Shown: piece by piece, positions 1 through 7,193 of the stretch | How the letters are laid out: each line of letters opens with the position of its first letter | Numbering within the stretch: the first letter of the stretch is position 1 | DNA from: Paracoccaceae bacterium | GTDB taxonomy: Bacteria > Pseudomonadota > Alphaproteobacteria > Rhodobacterales > Rhodobacteraceae | Reading direction: 5' to 3' | DNA: 15,814 nucleotides | Assembly: GCA_026984895.1 (NCBI GenBank) | Contig: JALSRF010000147.1 | Location: forward strand, 1 to 15,814 | The notes under the pieces: generated by a model | What the model was told of the DNA's origin: nothing | What the model saw: only the letters and a program-made list of their open reading frames with translations | The model's database searches: none | Position numbers and translations under genes: made by a program

Positions 1-9
1 CGGCGCGCA

Positions 10-30
10 GGCGCGCGGGGCGGGCGCGCC
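10..30 (-). terminator. GC hairpin just after the Rid-family gene
   Basis: A perfect 7-bp inverted repeat (GGCGCGC / GCGCGCC) with a 7-base loop begins 1-2 bases beyond the stop codon of the Rid-family gene. This is where a terminator for the clpX/Rid transcript would sit. No T-run follows on the minus strand within the nine visible bases, so an intrinsic terminator is not proven. In such GC-rich sequence a chance hairpin is possible. Confidence 0.3.
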
Positions 31-31
31 G

Positions 32-421
32 TCAAGCGCCCTCGGGAAGGCGCGCGGTGGCCTCGATCTCGATCTTTATCGCCGGGTCGATCAGCCCGGC
101 CTCGATCATCGTGGCCGCCGGCGGATTGTCGGCGAAAACGGCGCGCAGCAATGGCCAGCAGGGTTCGAAATCACGCCGGTCGGGCAGGATGTAGCGCACC
201 CGCACCACATCGGCAAAGCCCGCGCCGGCGCGCTGCAGCGCCGCGCCGAGATGATCAAGCGCCAGGCGGCACTGTTCGGTCACGCTGTCGGGGACGCTCA
301 TGGTGGCGTGGTCCTGCCCGGCGCAGCCCGAGACGATCACCCATCCATCGGCGACGACGGCGCGCGCGTAGGCGGCTTTCGGTTCATAGGCGGAACCGGA
401 AGACAGCCTGCGAATGGCCAT
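32..421 (-). CDS. Rid (YjgF/YER057c/UK114) family protein lacking the catalytic Arg
   Basis: A 129-residue protein, the normal length for a single Rid domain. The C-terminal signature KIEIEATARLP matches the KIEIEA strand of E. coli RidA. RidA proteins hydrolyse reactive enamine/imine intermediates such as 2-aminoacrylate, and they use an arginine (Arg105 in E. coli RidA, within P-A-R-S). Anchored on KIEIEA, this protein reads P-A-A-T at that place, so the arginine is replaced by alanine. It therefore resembles the Rid subfamilies that lack imine deaminase activity, and its substrate is unknown. The ATG follows the clpX stop after a single base (TGA-C-ATG) with no strong Shine-Dalgarno sequence, which suggests translational coupling and co-transcription with clpX. 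Family assignment is firm; function is not. Confidence 0.88.
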   Translation of the reverse strand: MAIRRLSSGSAYEPKAAYARAVVADGWVIVSGCAGQDHATMSVPDSVTEQCRLALDHLGAALQRAGAGFADVVRVRYILPDRRDFEPCWPLLRAVFADNPPAATMIEAGLIDPAIKIEIEATARLPEGA

Positions 422-422
422 G

Positions 423-1688
<1,266 letters not shown>

Positions 1689-1781
1689 CAGTTTTCCTCT
1701 AGGCCGCCTGTCATGTCACGTCGCCCCACGCCGGCACGCGATCATCGCGGGCATATCGCCGTGGGCATCCGCCTGCACCGG

Positions 1782-1810
1782 ATTCTAGGTCACCGCCATA
1801 TCGGGCACAA
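1782..1810 (-). promoter_or_regulatory. Candidate sigma-70 promoter for clpX
   Basis: Reading the minus strand between clpP and clpX, a TTGTGC box (1805-1810) and a TAGAAT box (1782-1787) are separated by exactly 17 bases. The -10 matches the TATAAT consensus at five of six positions; the -35 keeps the TTG core. The -10 lies about 94 bases from the clpX ATG. It would allow clpX and the Rid gene to be expressed apart from clpP. This is pattern evidence only. Confidence 0.4.
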
Positions 1811-1856
1811 CGGCAAAATGGCCAAACAGCATATTCGCCCCCTGCATGTGACCAAA

Positions 1857-2489
1857 TCAGCCGTCTTCCGGTTCGACTTTTGCGCGGGTCTCAACAATCT
1901 CGTCGACGATCCCCCATTCCTTCGCTTCTTCCGGGGACATGAAATTGTCGCGCTCAAGCGCCTCTTCGACGGTTTCCAGTTTCTGGCCGGTGTGCCTGAC
2001 GTAGATCTGGTTCAGCCGGTCTTTCAGCTTCTGCGTTTCCTGGGCGTGGATCATGATGTCGGTCGCCTGTCCCTGGTAGCCGCCCGAGGGCTGGTGCACC
2101 ATGATCCGGCTGTTGGGCAGCGAATAGCGCATGCCCTTCGCCCCGGCGGCCAGCAGCAGCGAGCCCATCGATGCCGCCTGCCCGATGCACACGGTCGAGA
2201 CCGCGGGGCGGATGTATTGCATGGTATCGTAGATCGACAGGCCCGAGGTCACCACACCGCCGGGACTGTTGATATACATGGCGATTTCCTTGGTCGGGTT
2301 TTCCGCCTCCAGAAACAGGAGCTGGGCCACGATCACGGTCGCCATTTCGTCGTGAACGGGACCGGAGACGAAGATGATCCGCTCTTTCAGCAGGCGCGAG
2401 AAGATGTCGTAGCGGATCGACCCGCGCGACGTCGTTTCCTCGACCGTCGGGATGATGAAGCTGGTAAGCCTGGCTACAGGGTCAAACAT
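1857..2489 (-). CDS. clpP: ClpP, serine protease subunit of Clp proteases
   Basis: 210 residues, normal for proteobacterial ClpP. Fourteen subunits form the barrel that degrades substrates delivered by ClpX or ClpA. The catalytic triad is complete: Ser107 in GQAASMGS, His132 in MVHQPSGG and Asp181 in ERDNFMS. The YINSPGG strand/oxyanion region (72-78) is also intact. The N-terminal FIIPTVEETTSRGSIRYDIFSRLL is typical of the family. The ATG has a good ribosome site, AAGGA at 2495-2499, five bases upstream. The gene leads a minus-strand block with clpX downstream. About 400 bases of non-coding sequence precede it, in which no convincing promoter was identified. Confidence 0.98.
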   Translation of the reverse strand: MFDPVARLTSFIIPTVEETTSRGSIRYDIFSRLLKERIIFVSGPVHDEMATVIVAQLLFLEAENPTKEIAMYINSPGGVVTSGLSIYDTMQYIRPAVSTVCIGQAASMGSLLLAAGAKGMRYSLPNSRIMVHQPSGGYQGQATDIMIHAQETQKLKDRLNQIYVRHTGQKLETVEEALERDNFMSPEEAKEWGIVDEIVETRAKVEPEDG

Positions 2490-2616
2490 GTTCGTCCTTC
2501 GCGCTATTTGACAGAAAGGGTTAGGGGCAACTGCTTACAAATGTCTTAGTGATCAGGCCGAGCGCCTGCAAGGGGATGCGAAAACTTGATGCACCTTGCC
2601 CCGTGCCCCGCGCTCC

Positions 2617-2655
2617 GTGCCAGCGCCCTCTGCCGGCGCCCTGTGCCGGCGCTTG
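2617..2655. repeat. 13-bp tandem repeat, about three copies
   Basis: Three adjacent imperfect units read GTGCCAGCGCCCT, CTGCCGGCGCCCT and GTGCCGGCGCTTG. They lie in the non-coding region upstream of clpP. The units differ at a few positions, as expected for an old duplication. No function can be assigned. Confidence 0.6.
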
Positions 2656-2704
2656 GGACCCGCGGACAGATGGACGAGGGGTGCGCTCTGTCCGCGCCCC
2701 CGTC

Positions 2705-2749
2705 GCACATCGCCAGGCCGCACATCGCCCGGCCGCACATCGCGTCACG
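2705..2749. repeat. 15-bp tandem repeat, three copies
   Basis: Units GCACATCGCCAGGCC, GCACATCGCCCGGCC and GCACATCGCGTCACG follow each other without a gap. The first two differ at one base and the third keeps the GCACATCGC core. The repeat lies 56 bp beyond the 13-bp repeat, upstream of clpP. It could be a replication-slippage product or a set of protein sites; the sequence alone does not decide. Confidence 0.7.
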
Positions 2750-2896
2750 GCATTTCTTCGTGAAAGCGCACCATGGCGGCCCAGGTCGGGGGCCCGGGTC
2801 CATGGGGGGCCTGTCCATGCGCCGGGTTCGGCGGCGCGCTCCGGTTCTCGGCGGCGGTCGGTCAGCTCCAGCAGGCAGCGCGGCGGCGCGGGCGGC

Positions 2897-4384
2897 TCAG
2901 GCCACGGCCTTGGGGCCCTTGCTCAATGCGCCGTTGCTCTTCTGCTCCTTGCCGAGTTCGAATTCCTCGTGATACGAGCGCTCGATGTTCACATCCCAGA
3001 CATCGTGGTTTTCCCCCAGGATGTTGCGCGCCGCATACATCGCCGACAGCATCGAATGGTCCTGGTTGTTGTAGCGGTGCAGCCCGTTGCGCCCGACCGT
3101 CTGGAAGTTTTCCAGCTGCTTCAGCCAGTTTTCGATCACATCCAGCGCCTCGCGGTATTCGCCGTCATAAACCGGGTAGGCCTTGGGCTGCCGGATCACC
3201 GCGGCGTCGATCACGTCGCCGGCCTTTGCCAGGCCCAGTTGCTCCAGTTCGCGCGAGGCCAGCGCGCGCAGTTCTTCGTCCGTCGATGACCACAGCCCGT
3301 CGCCCTTCTGGCAGAAATACTCCATCCCGATCGAGGCGGTGTCGGGATCGGGCAGCATTTCCGGCGACCAGGCGCGGAAGTTCTGGATGCGCCCGACCTT
3401 CACCTTGGGCGAATGGATGTAGATCCAGTTGTCCGGGAACGGGTCGGCATGGTCAAGAACCAGCGTCACGATCAGAAAGTCGCGGTATTTCAGCCGGTCG
3501 GCCGCGGCGATCACCTCGGGCGGCGGCGGCGGGTCGAAGGCGTGGATCAGGTCGCGCAGCGCCATCGAGTTGATGAAATGCTCGCCCTTCACGCGCTCGG
3601 TGCCCAGGTCGCCCTTTTCCGGGTCCCATTTGCGCACATCGACCGAGGTAACGCGGTTGCCGTCGCGATTGACCGCGACCACCTCGCTGCGCAGGTTCAC
3701 CTCGCCGCCCTGTTCGCACACGATGTCGCGGGTCTTTTCCCACATCATGCCGGGCCCAAGGCGCGGATACTGGAATTCCTCGATCAGGCTGGCGGTGTCG
3801 TTGGCGCCGGTCAGCGCGTTCCAGACCACCTTCCACAGCGACATGTTCTTGATCCGCTGGGCCGCCCAGTCGGCGCGGATCTCCTTGCCGGATATGCCCC
3901 AGACCTTTTCCGTGTAGCTGCGGAAGAAATGCATGTACAGCCGGCCGCCGAAGCGGTTGATCACCCATTCCTCGAAGCTTTGTTCGTCCTTGTAGGGACG
4001 CAGTTGCCACTTCATGTAGCTGATGATGATGCGAAATGCCTCATAGGGGCCGATCGAGGTCAGCGCGTTGATCAGCTTCAGCGGGTAGTCGAAGAACTTG
4101 TCGCGGTAGTAGATGCGGCTGAGCCGGGGCACGGTAATGAAATCGTCGCCCAGCACCTCGTGCCACATCCGTTCGACTTCCTTGACCTTGGTGAAAAACC
4201 GGTGCCCGCCGATATCGAAGCGGTAACCGTTGTTGGTTTCCGTGCGGGAAATGCCGCCAACCTGATCCGAAGCCTCGAACACGATCGGCCTGTGTTTCCG
4301 ACCGTGTTTTTGCAGCTCGTATGCCGCCGTCAGTCCGGCAGGACCGCCACCGATAACAACGACCGGGCTTTTCCTATCCACCAT
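2897..4384 (-). CDS. FAD-dependent oxidoreductase, UDP-galactopyranose mutase-like
   Basis: 495 residues from the ATG at 4384. A TTG two codons earlier is also open, but the ATG gives the compact N-terminus expected of this fold. It begins with a Rossmann FAD site, VVVIGGGPAGL (GxGxxG at 12-17), with Glu37 ending beta-2 to bind the ribose. GG-I-S-R and GGHRFF (59-64) follow. The segments RIYYRDKFFDYPL and FFRSYTEKVWG and the C-terminal GRNGLHRYNNQDHS are typical of the protoporphyrinogen-oxidase/UGM-like flavoproteins found in polysaccharide loci. True UGM converts UDP-Galp to UDP-Galf; this protein is longer than classical bacterial UGM (about 370-390 residues), so its substrate is uncertain. 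A likely promoter lies at 4428-4455. The gene is transcribed toward clpP and away from the sulfotransferase. Confidence 0.85.
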   Translation of the reverse strand: MVDRKSPVVVIGGGPAGLTAAYELQKHGRKHRPIVFEASDQVGGISRTETNNGYRFDIGGHRFFTKVKEVERMWHEVLGDDFITVPRLSRIYYRDKFFDYPLKLINALTSIGPYEAFRIIISYMKWQLRPYKDEQSFEEWVINRFGGRLYMHFFRSYTEKVWGISGKEIRADWAAQRIKNMSLWKVVWNALTGANDTASLIEEFQYPRLGPGMMWEKTRDIVCEQGGEVNLRSEVVAVNRDGNRVTSVDVRKWDPEKGDLGTERVKGEHFINSMALRDLIHAFDPPPPPEVIAAADRLKYRDFLIVTLVLDHADPFPDNWIYIHSPKVKVGRIQNFRAWSPEMLPDPDTASIGMEYFCQKGDGLWSSTDEELRALASRELEQLGLAKAGDVIDAAVIRQPKAYPVYDGEYREALDVIENWLKQLENFQTVGRNGLHRYNNQDHSMLSAMYAARNILGENHDVWDVNIERSYHEEFELGKEQKSNGALSKGPKAVA

Positions 4385-4427
4385 TGCCAATTATCCATCC
4401 CGAAAATACACCTAATTCTGCCGCTCG

Positions 4428-4455
4428 ATCCTACAGGCAGCGCCGCGTCTCTCAA
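4428..4455 (-). promoter_or_regulatory. Candidate sigma-70 promoter for the FAD oxidoreductase
   Basis: On the minus strand, TTGAGA (4450-4455; five of six to TTGACA) is followed after 16 bases by TAGGAT (4428-4433; four of six to TATAAT). The predicted start point gives a leader of roughly 35 bases before the ATG at 4384. An inverted repeat at 4480-4495 sits just upstream of the -35 box, where an activator or repressor could act. Confidence 0.45.
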
Positions 4456-4479
4456 AACCCGAAACGCGCGACCACGCGA

Positions 4480-4495
4480 ATAATCATTCGATTAT
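4480..4495. promoter_or_regulatory. AT-rich inverted repeat, candidate operator
   Basis: ATAATC and GATTAT form 6-bp arms around the spacer ATTC. The octamer GAATAATC starting at 4478 recurs in the same orientation at 4582-4589, 104 bp away, about ten helical turns. Both sit in the divergent control region between the FAD oxidoreductase and the sulfotransferase, which is much richer in A and T than its surroundings. A paired binding site for a regulator is an inference. Confidence 0.4.
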
Positions 4496-4597
4496 CGGGG
4501 TAAACGGAACCAATACCGCTGTTTTTGCGGATTTTCTTCCGCGCGCGTAAAAATGACATGACCCATGCCCCCCAATCATCAGAATAATCGAATCGAA

Positions 4598-4627
4598 TAC
4601 TGGCAAACAAATTACTGGCAAACAAAT
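4598..4627. repeat. Perfect 15-bp tandem duplication
   Basis: The unit TACTGGCAAACAAAT occurs twice with no mismatch and no gap, in the AT-rich divergent region before the sulfotransferase gene. It could be duplicated regulator sites or a recent slippage event. It lies about 150 bases upstream of the chosen sulfotransferase start. Confidence 0.85.
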
Positions 4628-4724
4628 CGCGTGACAAACCATCGTCTACCAGAATGCCGGACAATTTCAAACCGGCATCATCGAACCGCGCGCACTGGAC
4701 CCGCGACCTCTGCGGTGCAATAAA

Positions 4725-4748
4725 CCCCCGTGCCGGTCCCGCCGGGGG
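4725..4748 (+). promoter_or_regulatory. Leader hairpin before the sulfotransferase start
   Basis: CCCCCG (4725-4730) pairs with CGGGGG (4743-4748) around a 12-base loop. The alternative GTG start at 4730 falls inside the stem, while the AGGGGAAAGAG ribosome site (4761-4771) and TTG (4775) lie outside it. This favours TTG as the real start and could influence translation. Confidence 0.35.
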
Positions 4749-4774
4749 CCGCATCGCAGCAGGGGAAAGAGCCG

Positions 4775-5677
4775 TTGAACCGATTTCCCGAATTCCTGGT
4801 CATCGGCGCGGCGCGGGCGGGCACCACCGCGCTGCACAACTACCTGCGCCAGCATCCGCAGGTCTTCATGCCCGAGGTCAAGGAGCCGAACTTTTTCGCC
4901 TTCGAGGGCGAGGCCCTGAACTGCCAGGGGCCCGGCGCGGACTATATAAACAACTCGATTACAAGCGAAAATTCCTATCTTAAACTGTTTGCCGAGGCCC
5001 CGCGCGGGGCCATTCGCGGCGAGGCCTCGCCGCTGTATCTCTACGCGCCGCAGGCGGCCCGGCGCATCCATGCCCACCGGGCCGACACGCGCCTTGTCGT
5101 GATCCTGCGCAACCCCATCGAACAGGCGTTTTCGCATTTCCTCTATGCCACCAAGCAGGCGATCGAGCCGGAACGCGATTTTAAGCAGGCGCTTATGCTG
5201 GAAAATCAGCGGATCGAAGCCGGCTGGCAGCCGCTGTTCGCCTATTCCCGGTTCCCGCGCTATGGCGAGCAGCTTGCCCGCTACCTGCGCCTTTTCGAGC
5301 GCAGGCAGATCTTCATCCGGCTGTATGAAGACTATACCGAGGCACCCGAAACGCTGATGCGCGATCTTTACGCCTTCATCGGCGCCGATCCCGATTTCGT
5401 GCCCGACATGTCGCGTCGGCTGAACGCCGGCGGCGTGCCGAAGAACCGGGCGCTGCAGGATTTCCTGATGAAGCCGAATCCGCTCACCGGCGCTATCGGG
5501 CGCGTGGTGCCGCGCAACCTTCGCTGGGCCATCCGCGACCGCATCGCCGCCGCCAATCTGAAACGCCCGGAAACGATCAGCGAAGAGGCGCGCCGGATCC
5601 TGAAGGACCGGCTGGCAGATGAAATTCGCGCCCTGGAAAAGATGATCGGGCGCGACCTGGGCCACTGGCTTCGGTGA
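4775..5677 (+). CDS. PAPS-dependent sulfotransferase, probably acting on a glycan
   Basis: 300 residues from the TTG at 4775, chosen because AGGGGAAAGAG lies four bases upstream and the family motif follows at once. A GTG at 4730 would add 15 residues but is buried in a hairpin. The 5'-phosphosulfate loop is FLVIGAARAGTTALHNYL (residues 7-24). The 3'-phosphate site is RNPIEQAFSHF (Arg112, Ser120), as in the heparan N-deacetylase/N-sulfotransferase type of domain. KEPNFF and GEASPLYLY are also typical. The enzyme moves sulfate from PAPS to a hydroxyl or amine, presumably on the product of the neighbouring glycan genes. No PAPS-synthesis gene is in the window. The gene stands alone: its upstream neighbour is divergent and its downstream neighbour convergent. 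Confidence 0.88.
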   Translation: MNRFPEFLVIGAARAGTTALHNYLRQHPQVFMPEVKEPNFFAFEGEALNCQGPGADYINNSITSENSYLKLFAEAPRGAIRGEASPLYLYAPQAARRIHAHRADTRLVVILRNPIEQAFSHFLYATKQAIEPERDFKQALMLENQRIEAGWQPLFAYSRFPRYGEQLARYLRLFERRQIFIRLYEDYTEAPETLMRDLYAFIGADPDFVPDMSRRLNAGGVPKNRALQDFLMKPNPLTGAIGRVVPRNLRWAIRDRIAAANLKRPETISEEARRILKDRLADEIRALEKMIGRDLGHWLR

Positions 5678-5712
5678 CCGCCGGTCGCGCCCGCGCCGTT
5701 TCTTTCGGCGGT
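5677..5712. terminator. Inverted repeat between convergent genes
   Basis: ACCGCCG (5677-5683) and CGGCGGT (5706-5712) give a 7-bp stem with a 22-base loop, placed exactly between the stops of the sulfotransferase and the convergent nucleotide-sugar dehydrogenase. The loop is long and no T-run follows in either direction. It is at best a weak or Rho-assisted terminator. Confidence 0.3.
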
Positions 5713-5719
5713 GTGACGA

Positions 5720-7069
5720 TCAGACCTTGATCAGCGGTCCGCCGGTCACCTCGATGCCCCGGGCGTCAAAGACGTTGCGGCTGTCGAACAGCAGCCGCGC
5801 GTGGCGGGCCACCAGTTCGTAGTCCACGTCGCTGTGATCGGTAAGCAGCACGACGGCATCGAACCCGGCGACGTTTTCCGCGCTCAGCTCCACCGACTTG
5901 CGCCCCGCCAGATCCGGGTCGTCGCGGGTCAGCGGCATCACCGGGAAGAACGGGTCATGGTATTCGCACGCGGCGCCCATCTCTTCGAGGCGCTTCAGCA
6001 CCGCAAGCGCCGGGCTGACGCGGGTGTCTTCCACGTCGCGCTTGTAGGCCACGCCCAGAATCAGCACGCGCGCGTCGCTTGCGGCGATGCCGCGTTCGGT
6101 CATCAGCCCGGCGGCCACCCGCGCGGCCACCGAATCGGGCGCCATGTCGTTGCTGGAACGCGCCAGATCGATGATCGGCGTGGACGAACCGACGTCGCGC
6201 GCGCGCCACGAAAGGTAGGCCGGCGACACCGGGATGCAGTCTCCGCCGATCCCCGGACCCGGGTAGAACGGCATGTAGCCGAACGGCTTGGTAGCGGCCG
6301 CATCGACCACCTCCCAGACGTCCACGCCCATGGCATCGAAGGCGACCTTCATTTCGTTCACCAGGGCAATGTTCACGGTGCGAAAACTGTTTTCCGCCAG
6401 CTTCACCGCCTCGGCCGTGGCCGAAGAACTGACCGGAACCGGCGTATCGACGATCCGCCCGTAGAACAGTTCCATGAGATCGCGCGAGGCCTTGTCGTCG
6501 GCCCCCACGACCTTGGGAATGTTGCGCGTGTGATGCACGGCATTGCCGGGGTCTTCGCGTTCGGGCGAAAAGCCGATGAAGAAGTCGCGCCCCGCCTTGA
6601 GCCCGCTCGTCTCGAGGATCGGCTTGAGCACGCCGGAGGTCGCGCCGGGCCAGACGGTGCTTTCCAGCACCACAAGCTGGCCGGGGCGCAGATGCCTGGC
6701 GATGGTCTCGCCGGCGGCCCGCACATAGGTCAGGTCGGGGTTGCGCTGCGCGTCCAGCGGCGTCGGCACGCAGATCAGGATCACGTCGCGCTCGGCGATC
6801 TGCGCGGCATCCGACGTCGCCCGGAACCGGCCGCTGGACACGGCGTTCGAGATGCGGTCCTCCGGGAAGTAGGAAATCACCTGCTCGCCGGCATTGATCT
6901 GCGCCACCCGGGTTTCGTTGATGTCGAAACCGACGGTGTCGTAGCCCGATTCGTGTATGGTCAGCGCCATGGGCAGGCCGACATAGCCCAACCCGACGGT
7001 CATCGCCCTGGCATTGCCCGATGAAATCCGATCCTTGAGATCGGTAAACAAAGAAAAGCTGGTCGTCAT
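5720..7069 (-). CDS. Nucleotide-sugar dehydrogenase, UDP-HexNAc 6-dehydrogenase (WbpA/TviB) type
   Basis: 449 residues from the ATG at 7069, which has GGAG just upstream; a GTG three codons earlier (7078) is an alternative. The N-terminal NAD site is TVGLGYVGLPMA (Gly26, Gly28, Gly31). The central helix AEAVKLAENSFRTVNIALVNE and the catalytic-cysteine segment PGPGIGGDCIP (Cys278) match the UDP-N-acetylglucosamine/mannosamine dehydrogenases rather than UDP-glucose dehydrogenase (GFGGSCFPKD). The C-terminal domain has ILGVAYKRDVEDTRVSP. The reaction is a four-electron oxidation of C6 of a UDP-HexNAc to a uronic acid, using two NAD+. The residue before Cys is Asp, where the relatives I recall have His. 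The gene lies 124 bases downstream of an SDR gene on the same strand and may share its transcript. Confidence 0.9.
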   Translation of the reverse strand: MTTSFSLFTDLKDRISSGNARAMTVGLGYVGLPMALTIHESGYDTVGFDINETRVAQINAGEQVISYFPEDRISNAVSSGRFRATSDAAQIAERDVILICVPTPLDAQRNPDLTYVRAAGETIARHLRPGQLVVLESTVWPGATSGVLKPILETSGLKAGRDFFIGFSPEREDPGNAVHHTRNIPKVVGADDKASRDLMELFYGRIVDTPVPVSSSATAEAVKLAENSFRTVNIALVNEMKVAFDAMGVDVWEVVDAAATKPFGYMPFYPGPGIGGDCIPVSPAYLSWRARDVGSSTPIIDLARSSNDMAPDSVAARVAAGLMTERGIAASDARVLILGVAYKRDVEDTRVSPALAVLKRLEEMGAACEYHDPFFPVMPLTRDDPDLAGRKSVELSAENVAGFDAVVLLTDHSDVDYELVARHARLLFDSRNVFDARGIEVTGGPLIKV

Positions 7070-7193
7070 CAACTCCACATCCCGCTCGTTACATTACACC
7101 ATGCCGCCCTCTAGCACGCCGCTGCCCGGACCAAAACGGTTTTCGCAAACCCCGGGTCACGACGCGACGAAAATTCACAAATACCGTCTTTTT
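7070..7193. other. Intergenic spacer
   Basis: 124 bases separate the SDR stop from the dehydrogenase start, both on the minus strand. It holds a small near-palindrome, AAAAC-G-GTTTT (7133-7143), and A/T-rich patches. No convincing promoter or intrinsic terminator was found, so read-through from the SDR gene or an unrecognised promoter are both possible. Confidence 0.4.

Larger units (their letters stand above)
2490..2896. other. Non-coding region upstream of clpP
   Basis: 407 bases lie between the stop of the FAD oxidoreductase and the clpP start, both on the minus strand. The part nearest clpP (about 2490-2560) is relatively AT-rich and presumably carries the clpP promoter. A TTGCAG-N17-TAAGAC pair can be drawn there but is weak. 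The remainder is very GC-rich and holds two short tandem repeats (2617-2655 and 2705-2749). Open frames cross it on both strands, but none has a ribosome site or a recognisable domain. Confidence 0.5.

Noticed and set aside
2521..2818. Short minus-strand frames between the FAD oxidoreductase and clpP
   Set aside because: Cys/Arg/Gly-rich peptides dictated by GC-rich tandem repeats, with no ribosome sites.
4516..4538. CCGC-loop-GCGG followed by ATTTTCTT, terminator-like
   Set aside because: The stem is only 4 bp and no gene on the plus strand ends before it.
4452..4754. A 100-codon minus-strand frame in the divergent control region
   Set aside because: No ribosome site and no recognisable domain. 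Its LFASN/LFASI repeat simply reflects the 15-bp DNA duplication. It overlaps the sulfotransferase leader. I cannot exclude it fully, but treat the region as regulatory.
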